From: Locusta migratoria
Taxonomy: Eukaryota; Arthropoda; Insecta; Orthoptera; Acrididae
DNA length: 64,000 nucleotides
Direction of reading: 5' to 3'
Assembly: GCA_026315105.1 (NCBI GenBank)
Contig: CM048750.1
Span: 166,064,549-166,128,548, forward strand
A program made the translations under genes and the position numbers. The notes under the pieces are model-generated. The model saw nothing but the letters and a program-made list of their open reading frames with translations. It was not told the DNA's origin and made no database searches. How positions within the stretch are numbered: position 1 is the first letter of the stretch; each line of letters begins with the position of its first letter. This document shows positions 32,984-42,083 of the stretch, piece after piece.

Positions 32984-33586
32984 AAAATACCATCACTTTA
33001 CGAATGTTTTGGAATATTACGGGACTTTAAATCTCTTACAGCTGAAGAGATCTTGAAAAGAACTCCTAATATCGTGAATGCTTACCCAGATTATTTAGAA
33101 GAGTAGCTTGACGACAAACGTACAGTTCGCTGAGCTGCTGAAAACGGATATCGCTGCGGCCATTGACAGAAAAAAGAACGAAGCTTTGGAACTACAAATT
33201 TACAAATTGTTAATGGAAAATTCATTAGGATCATGTTTTCCAAATGTAGAAATAGCCTTATGCATTTACTTATCTTTAATGATCACCAACTGCAGTCGAG
33301 GACGTTCTTTTTCGACGTTAAAGCGCATTAAAAATAAATTAAGAAATATGATGGGACAGGAAGGTCTAAATGACTATATAATGAACATTGAATACGATTT
33401 GCTCAGAGAAATTGATGTAACTTGTTATTTCTAAAATTGCCGAAATTAAATCGAGAAACGTTTATTTGTAATAATCTTTTATTTTATATCCTAAACCATA
33501 TGATCTAATGTCCTAAACAATCCAAGGGCCCTTTATCAGATTTTGCTACGGGCCCCGCGCTTGCTTAATCCGGCACTGGGCTGACG

Positions 33587-34289
33587 ATAGCATGACCATA
33601 GAGACATCTATCGGACGTAGTCTGCTGGCAGTTGCTACGGATCTTGAATGATGGCGGTTCTGTGCTGCCATCTCCCGACAACTTTAGAGAACAGATAGGA
33701 CGTTAACTTAGCTGACGGCAGATGTCGCATTAAATACGATTCATTTCTACTGTACGTAACTATGAAACGGGATCATAATAATGACACATTGTACCACAGT
33801 TTAAAAAAAAAAAAGGTTATTTTACATCACATTCTACCAGAGACAAGAAAAAAAGATCGCTTTATCGTAAAAAATTTGGAAAAGATTTGCATACACTCAT
33901 TATGAAACAGACACAGATATACTTATTTATTGTTTGCCAACATGCGTATCAGTAATTGAGCATAACGTGACCCACGCGGATTGCTGGGGCTTCCAAGTAA
34001 TCGCTTATTTTTTTTTGGAAAGGAGTGTTTACGTATTCCCCATTTTGATCTCAAGTGATATTCACGGTGGCTAATGGTTATAGTTACATACTAGATACGA
34101 AGAACAAGAAACCGGTGTAAATGACAGCGTCGGCGAAAGAAATGGCTACATCACAAACGTGGTAGAAAATCGAGGGTGTTTAACCCATGCTTATTGCTGT
34201 GGGCTCCTTAGTAACATGAAGCAAATTGTTGGGAGGGGTACCTGCAGTTTGCGTGTGAAGTGCGTGCTGCCGTGTTTGTTGGTTTGAAG
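33587..34289. other. Flank between hAT and the Myb/SANT-like ORF
   Basis: No coding sequence. 'gaagatggcgggaaatcag' near 34287 could be the 5' UTR/start region of the following gene, but no start codon there can be joined with certainty. Confidence 0.35.
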
Positions 34290-34442
34290 ATGGCGGGAAA
34301 TCAGACGAGTTATTTACATTGTGCCAGGATCTAAAAGTACGTTACTTTCTTACGTTAAGGAACTGAAGTGTTCCGGTAATGTTTTGTGTATTTCTATGTA
34401 ATACAGTTCGAAAAATTCGATATTAAGTCCCGTTATTTGCAG

Positions 34443-34897
34443 GTGCGGAATTTTTGAGGCTGCAAGCCACCGCTACGGCATCTGTACCTGTAGTACAAGA
34501 ACCTGTAGCAGAACACGCTGCCCAGAAATCGGTGTGGTGCAGAAACGCCACATTAGCATTGACAGAATTTTATAAAAATAATAAAGATACAATGAAATCT
34601 AGTAAGCATTTGTGGAGATCTATGGTGAAACATATCCAACAACGGATTGAGAAATCCTTCACTGCAATGCAGTGTGAGAATAGATGCGGTTCCCTTAAAA
34701 GGGCATATAAAAGCGTTAAATCCAACAATAACAAAACTGGTAGAGCAAAGAAAGATTTTGAATATTTTAAAGAGGTGAAGTATCTTTTAGAGATGACCCA
34801 TTCATTTTCACCGCAACTGCTACTGGATGGTGCAGGTATGTTACTTAACCAGAAATATGTTAATGATATCAAGTTAATATTACAGAAATTACGGTGA
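34443..34897 (+). CDS. Myb/SANT-like (trihelix-type) DNA-binding domain protein, exon
   Basis: Open frame running from a good splice acceptor (TTTGCAG, ending at 34442) to TGA at 34895-34897. No ATG opens it: the frame reads AEFLRLQATATAS. The core, about residues 25-115 of the ORF, has the three spaced aromatic positions of a Myb/SANT-like helix bundle: W in LTEFYKNNK context, LWRSMVKHIQQR, QCENRCGSLKRAYKSVK, then FEYFKEVKYLL. Such proteins are DNA-binding host factors or accessory proteins of PIF/Harbinger transposons. An exon starting at the ATG at 34290 and using a weak GT donor at 34320 would join in phase; the stronger GTACGT donor at 34337 would leave a stop. Not disrupted, so possibly a living host gene. 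Confidence 0.6.
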
Positions 34898-35284
34898 TAC
34901 GTATTTATTTATATCTCTATTTCTGTATTTGTTACGATTAGGACCAGTGGCAGACGGTAGTGAAGGCTGTGGTGGTCCTGTTGTAAAAGACGTTGCTGTG
35001 CTGTCCAAGGTCCTTCCGGTATTTCGGTAAGTTGCTTTGCTAGTGATCGCTTTGGTTTATCATAGCTGCATTTACGAACTAAGATTTGAGAGTGTAGTAA
35101 CAATTTACGTGCTCACATTTCTTTTATACATGCATACAGAGTAACAAAAATTGTTATATGCACTCTTCACATGAGTTGTTGAGGAAACCTTTTATTTCTC
35201 AATGTTGTTGTTACAAATTTCCTTAAGTCGCTGCGGTTTCATAATAGTACTTTGACTTTGTAAAGTGTTTCACAGGCATTCCAT
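34898..35284. other. Spacer between Myb/SANT-like ORF and first palindromic 16-mer
   Basis: No feature that I can support. The left end of the candidate transposon may lie here. Confidence 0.3.
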
Positions 35285-35665
35285 TGTAATGGGTGTTACA
35301 TTTGCAAGCATAAAAAGCTGAAAATTATCACATTTAAAATATAACTATTTATAGGAATTGCATGAGTAAGTAGAACTTTTCTATAATTGAGTTTTGATGA
35401 GGAAATTGCTTTTTTTTTTTTTTTAAAGTGAAAAAGTAGTGTAACAGGTGTTACTTAAAATGGAATTCTGTAACCACATCAGTGTAAAGAATTTAAAAAG
35501 TCTGTGAGATTTGAACTTCAAACTAGATGGTAAAATTCTGAGGTACAAGTAAAGAACAAATTGATTTCCTGTTTATTGCAGATCTTGAAATTTTTGTATT
35601 TAACAAACATTTAAAAAATGAAATATGATGTATCGGGTGTTATGCAAAGTGTAACGGGTGTTACA
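35285..35665. repeat. Palindromic 16-mer cluster, left side (4 copies)
   Basis: TGTAATGGGTGTTACA at 35285-35300, TGTAACAGGTGTTACT at 35440-35455, TGTATCGGGTGTTATG at 35629-35644 (diverged), TGTAACGGGTGTTACA at 35650-35665. Each is an inverted repeat: TGTAAC and GTTACA arms with an RGGT centre. They lie beyond the 3' end of the minus-strand gene at 35780-37869. Confidence 0.8.
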
Positions 35666-35779
35666 TACTACATCATTCTTCTAAATTTTGTACATGCCAA
35701 ACTGTAACTAAGGATCCTTTTTAAAATTAACATTATTAATTCAATGTTCTATTACCAATACCGGTACATTTGTATTTAC

Positions 35780-36908
35780 CTATTTTTCCAAAACATCAGT
35801 ATTTTTGCCAAATTCATAAAAAACTCTTGCTCCTTTCATTTCAGTATTTGGCATAGGTAATCTAGCCATTATGTTACTTAATTTTACATAAGAAACATCA
35901 CTTTTTTGTTTAAATAATGTTTTATCACTGCCACAAGATTGCAAAAACATTATTTTCATATCACCTTCATCCACAGCACTTTGGCATCCACCAACATATT
36001 TATATTGTTTTGGGTTCTTTTTAGGCTCTTTGCTACTTTCAGCGGCAACTTTAACTAAAACAAACAATCCTGCACACACTTAGTCCTCCATTACTTCAAT
36101 GTGAATATCTTCTGCAGAATCAGAGTATACTTGGTTATAGTGAAGCTTTGTACTTGCACTTACTTCAACTTTCAAAGCACAAATACCAACTTTCTTTACT
36201 TCTGATCCAGACACTTCAGATACCAAAAGATGCTTCTGGTCATATGGCCTAAAGTGATGGCATCCCTGTTTTTGTGGTATGGAGCACACATGATCCCATC
36301 TTTCCTTAAATGCCAACTCTATCTTTGTCAACATATATACTTTTGATTCTTAATGTAAGTATAGAAATCTTCTGCTGATGAAACAATAATTCTTCTAGAC
36401 TTCACAGCCCTCCAAACACTGCACTTTACATTACCACCAATCCCATCCACAGCTCCTTTGCCTTGGCTGCTGGAAAAAAAAGATTCCACTCCACTTTTAC
36501 ACCATGATCATGTTTCATGTGGCAAATGTTTGACAGAACAAATTTATTTTTGAACTGTCCTGCACAGTTGTCGCTAAAAATTAAGAGTTGATTGAGTGTA
36601 GGCACTTCTCTCTTTATTTCTGTGATGATTTCATCAAGAAGAGCACATACAGAATACTTATTGTGATATGTCATTACTAACAATGATGTAAGGTTTGAAA
36701 GTACTTTTATGTAACCATAAACCACAAGTGAAGATGGAAATTTGATTAAGACTCCAATGAGCAGATTGAATTTCGTCTTGCGATACCATCACATAATTTT
36801 CTGCAAAATCAATCTGAAGCGCAGCCCTTTTTTCAGTTAATGCTTCCTTCTTTCTCAAAATATGCAGCTTGGGTTTTTTTCACATAACTGTGAATTTTAA
36901 AATGTGTT

Positions 36909-36961
<53 letters not shown>

Positions 36962-37869
36962 CCCACTCATTCCATCAATTTTCTTCACTTTAGGGTGACC
37001 ATAGACATCAACATCCCATTGTTGCCAAGTAATGATTTGTTTTAAATTGACTCTGGGCTCAATTTATGAATGTGGAAGTTAATATTAGAGCATTCCAGGC
37101 AGGTGCCCACCGTACACTTATCATCTAAGTCATATGTTATAGCTGATAAGTTCTTTATGGGTCTTGGGGAAGCCCAATATGTATTTTGATACAGCCTCTA
37201 CCAGATGAATGGAATTGTTGTGGTGCTTGCAGACACAAACATTATGTGGCATTTTATCTATTGGAATTACATGTTGAGGGTGTAAAGAAAAGAATGATGA
37301 TTTTCCAATGTTTACTTTGGGATGAGATGTTTTAAATTCTTCATATGCTTCCCTTATAGACATCACCATATATCTCTTCTGCATTTGGATCTTTTTCTGG
37401 ATACAGCATTTTTAACAGATTTAACATCCTAGGTGCCAGGCGCCTGCCAACTAATTTTGTCACTGCAGAAGAAATCTTGAAAAGAAAATTTGACTTCATT
37501 TGTTAAAGTTGACAATACCCTGGTTTTCCTCGAGGATGAAAACATTGAAGGGCCAATAATGTCACCTGCTAATTTTTTAAGAACAACCACTTTTTTACTG
37601 GGACTAATTAGCAAGGATTTTTTACTTTATTCGCTTCTCTTCCCAATAGGTGAATTAGAATTATCAGTAGCTGAAAATATACCTTTCTTTTTCTGCCTAC
37701 ATAGTCTTACTCTTTCTCGAATCTTCCTTCCATTTTTTTTCTTCAAGCTGTTTGTTTTTACTCACTTTTCTTTTTCTAGATGTTGCCTCCACTTAACTAG
37801 GTCAGATTTCAACTTCTCCTGGTGCTTTGCTATTCTGTTAGACTTTACAGTTGTTGTTGGTGGCTCCAT
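35780..37869 (-). pseudogene. Transposase-like protein of an unnamed family (DFAENY / SDNCAGQ motifs), broken
   Basis: Minus-strand coding remains from ATG 37869 (MEPPTTTVKSNRIAKHQEK) to TAG at 35780. In order: a basic coiled-coil-like N-terminus with RERVRLCRQKKK; a segment with YMVMSIREAYEEFKTSHP and HNVCVCKHHNN (37384-37130), then DDKCTVGTCLEC; a core with LQIDFAENYVMVSQDEIQSAHW (36858-36658) and LLIFSDNCAGQFKNKF, then GVKVEWNLFFPAAKAKELWMG (36725-36426); and a C-terminal part with HHFRPYDQKHLLVSEVSGS and YKYVGGCQSAVDEGD. The acidic residues in DFAENY and SDNC could be two members of a DDE-like triad; that is inference. I know similar unnamed proteins from invertebrates but no function. 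Stops and frame changes are frequent, a 51-T run interrupts it, and a single TAA separates the last two ORF pieces. Confidence 0.65.
36911..36961. repeat. Homopolymer T tract of about 51 nt
   Basis: Lies inside the remains of the transposase-like gene, between its cysteine-rich and DFAENY parts. Its length is prone to assembly error. Confidence 0.9.
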
Positions 37870-38090
37870 TTTCTGAAAGCATTTTGTAAAATAGCCCTAA
37901 ATTCACAAAATTTCATAATGACTTACTGAATTAAAAAACTTCTACTTACATTTTAAACTGTGGTACTTAAATTATTATTTTATGCAATTCAGTGTAATTT
38001 GTATAGATTAAGTAATATTTCATCTGTAAACCACACATAGATGCTATGTAAATCTCAATACAAACTCATTTAACAACCTGTACAAAAATA

Positions 38091-38284
38091 TGTAACACCC
38101 ATTACATCAAATTATCAGGTAATTATGAAATATTTTTATAGTTGTTGTGTAGTTTCTTAAGTACCAAATGTTTAGTCTAACCCCCCCCCCTTCCCAAATA
38201 ATAATAATAATAATAATTAATTTCCTGCTATTTTAAGTTAGGAATTTATAGAAACTTTTATCATTTTTTGTAATGGGTGTTACA
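38091..38284. repeat. Palindromic 16-mer cluster, right side (2 copies)
   Basis: TGTAACACCCATTACA at 38091-38106 is the exact reverse complement of the copies TGTAATGGGTGTTACA at 35285 and at 38269-38284. They lie upstream of the minus-strand transposase-like gene. Confidence 0.8.
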
Positions 38285-38567
38285 CTCACACCAGACTTTT
38301 AAAACATTATAATTACCTTTAAATCCTTAATTTCCTTGCCCTCAAAACAACTGTAGTAATGTGAGACTCCAGGTTATGCTTATACACTTTAAGTGCACCA
38401 ATCTCTTGTTTCATTCCTCTCACTGTATTTGCTATTAAATAGTGTGTCTTTACCTTTCAGTGTTCACTCTGGAGCATAGTACTTCTAATAAAATTCCTCC
38501 ATGATCCCCTATTCAATGCTAACATTGATGCCTCGTCTGATGTTATGCCTTTTACTTCAAAATCATT

Positions 38568-39975
38568 CTACACTGAATCTAAGTACTTTCTTCTTGGTCT
38601 ACCTCGACTCCTCTTACTCTCTGCTGCCGAGCTTATTAGTCTCTTAGGTAACCTTGCTTCTCCCATGAGTGTAACATGATCCCACCATCTCAATCTGTTT
38701 GCTCTAACTGCTTCATCTATAGTGTTCATTCCCAGTGTTTCTTTGTTTTCCTCAGTATGGCCACCCTCCTGCCATTGTTCCCAACTATTAGTACCTGCAG
38801 TCATTCTTGCTACTTTCAAATCTGTAACCTCTACGTTATGAATAAGGTAACCTGCATCCACCCAACTTTCACTCCCATACAACAAAGTTGGTTGAAAGAT
38901 AGAATGGTGCACTACTAACTTAGTGTTGGTACTTACTTCCTTCTTGCGGAAGAGAGTACATCTTAGCTGAGCACTCACTGCATTAGCTTTGCTGAACCTC
39001 GATTCCGGTTCTTTCACTATATTGCCATCCTGTGAGAAAATATATCGCAGGTACTTGAAACTGTCTACCTGTTCTAACTTTGTTCCTCCTCTTTGGCACT
39101 CAATCTGTTTAAATCTCTTTCCCACAGACATTACTTTCGTTTTGGAGATTCTGATCTTCATACCATAATCCTTGCATCGCTGATTGAGCTCTGAAATATT
39201 AGTTTGCAACCTTTGAATCGAATCGGCCATTACAACCAAGTAATCCGCATATGCGAGACTGTTTATTTTGTTTTCACCTATTTTAATCCTACCCTGCCAG
39301 TCTACTGTTTTCAACATATGATCCATGAGTAGTATGAACAACAGTGGTGACAGGTTACAGCCTTGTATTACCTCTGGAAACTACCCTGAACCATGAGCTT
39401 AATTTGCCATCTACTCTAACTGCTGCCTGACAGTCTATGTAAAGCCCTTTAATTGCCTTCAGAAGTTTGCCTCCTATACCATAATCTTGTAGAACTGACA
39501 GTAGCTTCCTCCTAGGAACACTGTCATAAGCACTTTTCCATTACCTGCCGCAAGCAAAAGATCTGGTCCTGACAGCCTCTAAGAGGCCTAAACCCACACT
39601 GATTTTCATCTAACTTGTCCTCAATAAATACTCGCACTCTCCTTTCAACAATACCTGAAAATATTTTGCCTCAACACTAATTAGAGAGATACATCAATAG
39701 TTGTTACAATCTTTTCTGTTTCCATGTTTGAAAATTGGCGTGATTACCACTTTCGTCCAGTCAGACGGAACCTGTCCTGATTCCCACGCCTTCTCAATTA
39801 CCCTGTGTAACCATTTGAGACCTGATATTACACTGTATTTGATGAGTTCTGGCTTAATTTCATCCACCCCAGCCACTTTATTGCATTGTAATCTACTGAC
39901 CATTTTCTCCACTTCCGCAGATGAGATCCTGTTTCCATCATCGTTCCTATCCCATTCTACCTGACAATCTGACAC
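38568..39975 (-). pseudogene. RTE-like LINE reverse transcriptase, C-terminal and central parts
   Basis: Pieces: 39975-39694 with NKVAGVDEIKPELIKY and SDWTKVVITPIFKHGNRKDCNNY (RT fingers); a decayed stretch 39694-39341; and 39341-38568 with LAYADYLVVMADSI (catalytic box, YADY for YADD), KTKVMSVGKRF, FKYLRYIFSQDGNI, LLYGSESW, and RSRGRPRRKYLDS at the end. The changed catalytic box and the frame breaks make it inactive. Role in the family: target-primed reverse transcription. Confidence 0.8.
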
Positions 39976-40074
39976 ATCATTGAACGTTTCACCAACATTG
40001 GGCAGTTCTTCAAAATATTCCCTCCATCAGCTCAAGGCATCCACAGGATCGACTAGCATCTTTCCTGACCTGTC

Positions 40075-40578
40075 TCAAACACTTGTTAATTCCTTCTTCC
40101 CTCCCTTTCGAAGATTGCTAATTACGCTCCAAAATGGGTTTTCCGTGGCTTGACCCAGAGTTTCTAGCTTATTTCCAAAGTCTTCCCATGATTTCTGCTT
40201 GGAGTCCGCAATTATCCGTTTGGCTTTGTTTCTTTCTTCAACATAAATTTCTCTGTCTTCCTGATTTCTAGTATGGAGCCATTTTTGAAATGCCTTCTTT
40301 TTCTTTTTACAGGCTGCCTTGACTGTGTCATTCCACCAAGCTGTCTGCTTCTTCCTGCCTTTACACACTACTGTTCCTAGACATTCTCTAGCTGCTTCCA
40401 GTAGTGTGTCCCTGTACCTTGACCATTCCTCTTCCAGTGACTGTAAATCATTACATTCAACTAACCGGTATCTTTCCGAAACCATTGTTATGTATTTGTG
40501 CCTAATTTCCTTCTCTTGAAGTTTCTCCACTCTTATCCTTCTACACATGGACCTGACTTTTTGCTCATTTGGCCTCAC
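40075..40578 (-). pseudogene. RTE-like LINE, linker between endonuclease and RT
   Basis: 167 aa. Contains TAWWNDTVKAACKKKKKAFQ and ENPFWSVISNLRKGGKKE, conserved features of the region between endonuclease and RT in RTE-type LINEs. Residues upstream, in a shifted frame to about 40735, read VIDYIITDQEF, the end of the endonuclease. It is separated from the RT piece at 39975 by frame changes. Confidence 0.75.
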
Positions 40579-40843
40579 AAAACCAATTTCACTGCAGATT
40601 AAATAACAATCAGTATCATCAAAGAACCTCCTGGAAACACGCGTGTCCTTGACTGTCTTCCTGAATTCCTGGTCTGTTATTATATAGTCAATGACAGATC
40701 TAGTTCCCCTTCCTTCTGAAGTATAGCAGTGAATGTCCTCTTAAGCTTAAAGGAGTAGTTTGTGGTAACTAAACCCATACTGGAACAGAAATCAAAGAGC
40801 TTTTTTCCATTCCTGTTGGCCTCTATATGCTCTCCAAACTTAC

Positions 40844-41290
40844 CCATAACCTTCTATCAGGCTTGATTCCATATTGGAATGAGTGCTCCACGACTGTATT
40901 TGATTTGTGGTAATTATTCAGCAATCAGTCGTCTTAAATATAAATTCTTTATTTGTTGGCAAATCCGGATTTCGACCACTGTGTGGTCATTATCAATGCT
41001 TAAAATAAATTAAAATACTTAAAATATCTCGACCTCCATGTAGGAGGCAACCTCCTACATGGAGGTCGAGATATTATCAATGCTTAAAATAAATTAAAAT
41101 ACTTAAAATATCTCGACCTCCATGTAGGAGGCAACCTCCTACATGGAGGTCGAGATATTTTAAGTATTTTAATTTATTTTAAGCATTGATAATGACCACA
41201 CAGTGGTCGAAATCCGGATTTGCCAACAAATAAAGAATTTATATTTAAGACAACTGATTGCTGAATAATTACCACACACCATAACCTTCT
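40844..41290. mobile_element. Fold-back (palindromic) insertion with 12-bp target duplication
   Basis: Inserted in the LINE endonuclease between two copies of CCATAACCTTCT (40844-40855 and 41279-41290). The inverted ends TGTGGTAATTATTCAGCAAT (from 40906) and its complement (to 41276) enclose arms with 'atttcgaccactgtgtggtc' on the left and its mirror on the right. In the centre a palindrome (CGACCTCCATGTAGGAGG, then its complement) occurs twice, at about 41029-41075 and 41108-41157, separated by a repeated 'tatcaatgcttaaaat' segment. About 50 bp at 40856-40905 lie outside the palindrome. The 12-bp duplication suggests a retroelement-type insertion; 'aaatccggatttcgaccac' recalls Penelope-like ends. 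Confidence 0.7.
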
Positions 41291-41650
41291 GTTCGATTTC
41301 CTATCCTGACGTTGAAATCACCCATGAGTAAAACAATATCCTTATCCTTCACTCTAACAACTACATCACTAAGTGTGTTGTAAAATCTGCCCATCTCATC
41401 TTGATCTGTCCCTTCAAATCTATCCACATCAGTCACTCATATACATACCTTACTGCAGTTATGCTGGCTTCGATTGCTTTCCTGGTGTAAAACCCTACAC
41501 CCCACTGTGCTCTTCCTACTGACAGGTAGACCTTGTATTCTCTGGCATTGTCCTCTTTCTCTCCCCTTACTCTAATGTCACTAACAACTAAAACATCTAA
41601 CCCCATCTACTTGAAGCCTTTGCCAGCTCTTCCTTCTTCCCAGTGTAATC
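41279..41650 (-). pseudogene. RTE-like LINE endonuclease fragment
   Basis: Around 41335-41285 the minus strand encodes MGDFNVRIGNRTEGYG, the GDFN block of APE-type endonucleases. Further right are pieces consistent with the upstream endonuclease, in several frames. The endonuclease is split by the fold-back insertion at 40856-41278. Confidence 0.7.
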
Positions 41651-42083
41651 CCCATTGATTTTAATGGCTCCCCGTCTCATTCCAGATCGTTTGCCAAGTC
41701 GTATCGGAGGAGTCCCTGGTCAATCAATTAGAGACTCCATCACGTCCAAAGGTCCGAGGCATTTTGCTCTGATTGTTGCCAGCATGACATTGAAGTACTG
41801 GGAAGCAGGTTGCTGGCCTTACTTGCCAGGGCCCCACTGGGTTTTACCCCTAACGTTTGAGGGACTAACCAGTGGATTTGGTAGTCTTTGCCATCTGAGC
41901 ACAAAGGTGGCCTCGACACAGAATATGTCCAAGATGCCCAACAGTATTCCAAAGTAACTGGAATCCCAACTGTCAGGACCACTTACTTGGCCACTCATAT
42001 GTTGCCTGTGGTTCATGAACTAGGACATGACTACAAGAACCCACACCATGAACCACTCCATATTTTAGTGTGAAATATATATA

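Larger units (their letters stand above)
30625..33434 (+). pseudogene. hAT transposase (ZMYM1-like), broken by stops, frameshifts and two SINEs
   Basis: Segments in order: an N-terminal part from ATG 30625; IGEWPNNFDRDYWI after the first SINE; a TTF-type zinc-binding region (GRLFCFVCK, about 31287-31316) in 31216-31488; LTFRGGDEIVGSPNNGNYLG (about 31564-31620); VSLDSTRDISHVDQLT (31803-31853), the first catalytic Asp region; CRGQSCDNASNMSGRYTGLGA (32013-32075), the second Asp region, with Cys where Tyr is usual; and the C-terminal dimerisation segment SRGRSFSTLKRIKNKLRNMM, ending at the TAA at 33432. Disrupted by TAGs (about 31144, 31803), frame shifts and SINEs at 30830 and 32796. Family role: cut-and-paste transposition with 8-bp duplications, which the flanks show. 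Confidence 0.85.
21250..33578 (+). mobile_element. hAT transposon (ZMYM1-like type), expanded by nested insertions
   Basis: Terminal inverted repeats: CAGTGCCGGATTAG at 21250-21263, and at the right end its near inverse TTAATCCGGCACTG (33565-33578). Flanks are GGCTGATG (21242-21249) and GGCTGACG (33579-33586), an 8-bp target duplication with one difference, the size expected for hAT. Next to each TIR lies a direct repeat TGCTACGGGCCCCGCGC (21286-21302 and 33544-33560). The transposase ORF is at 30625-33434, close to the right end. The 12.3-kb span contains Gypsy B, a LINE, a mariner remnant, two SINEs and a palindromic MITE, so the original element was much shorter. Confidence 0.85.
38430..42078 (-). 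mobile_element. RTE-like LINE, decayed, with fold-back insertion
   Basis: Minus-strand LINE. Its 5' region is to the right (41650-42078, with no coding that I can confirm), endonuclease at about 41600-40580, RT at about 40578-38568, and the 3' end near 38430 (approximate). An endonuclease-RT layout without RNase H and the RT C-terminal motifs resemble the RTE group. It abuts the RTE-1 element at about 42084. Confidence 0.7.

Noticed and set aside
34941..35028. Small exon between a TTAG acceptor and a good GTAAGT donor
   Set aside because: Its only open phase does not match the end of the Myb/SANT-like ORF or the start at 48505.
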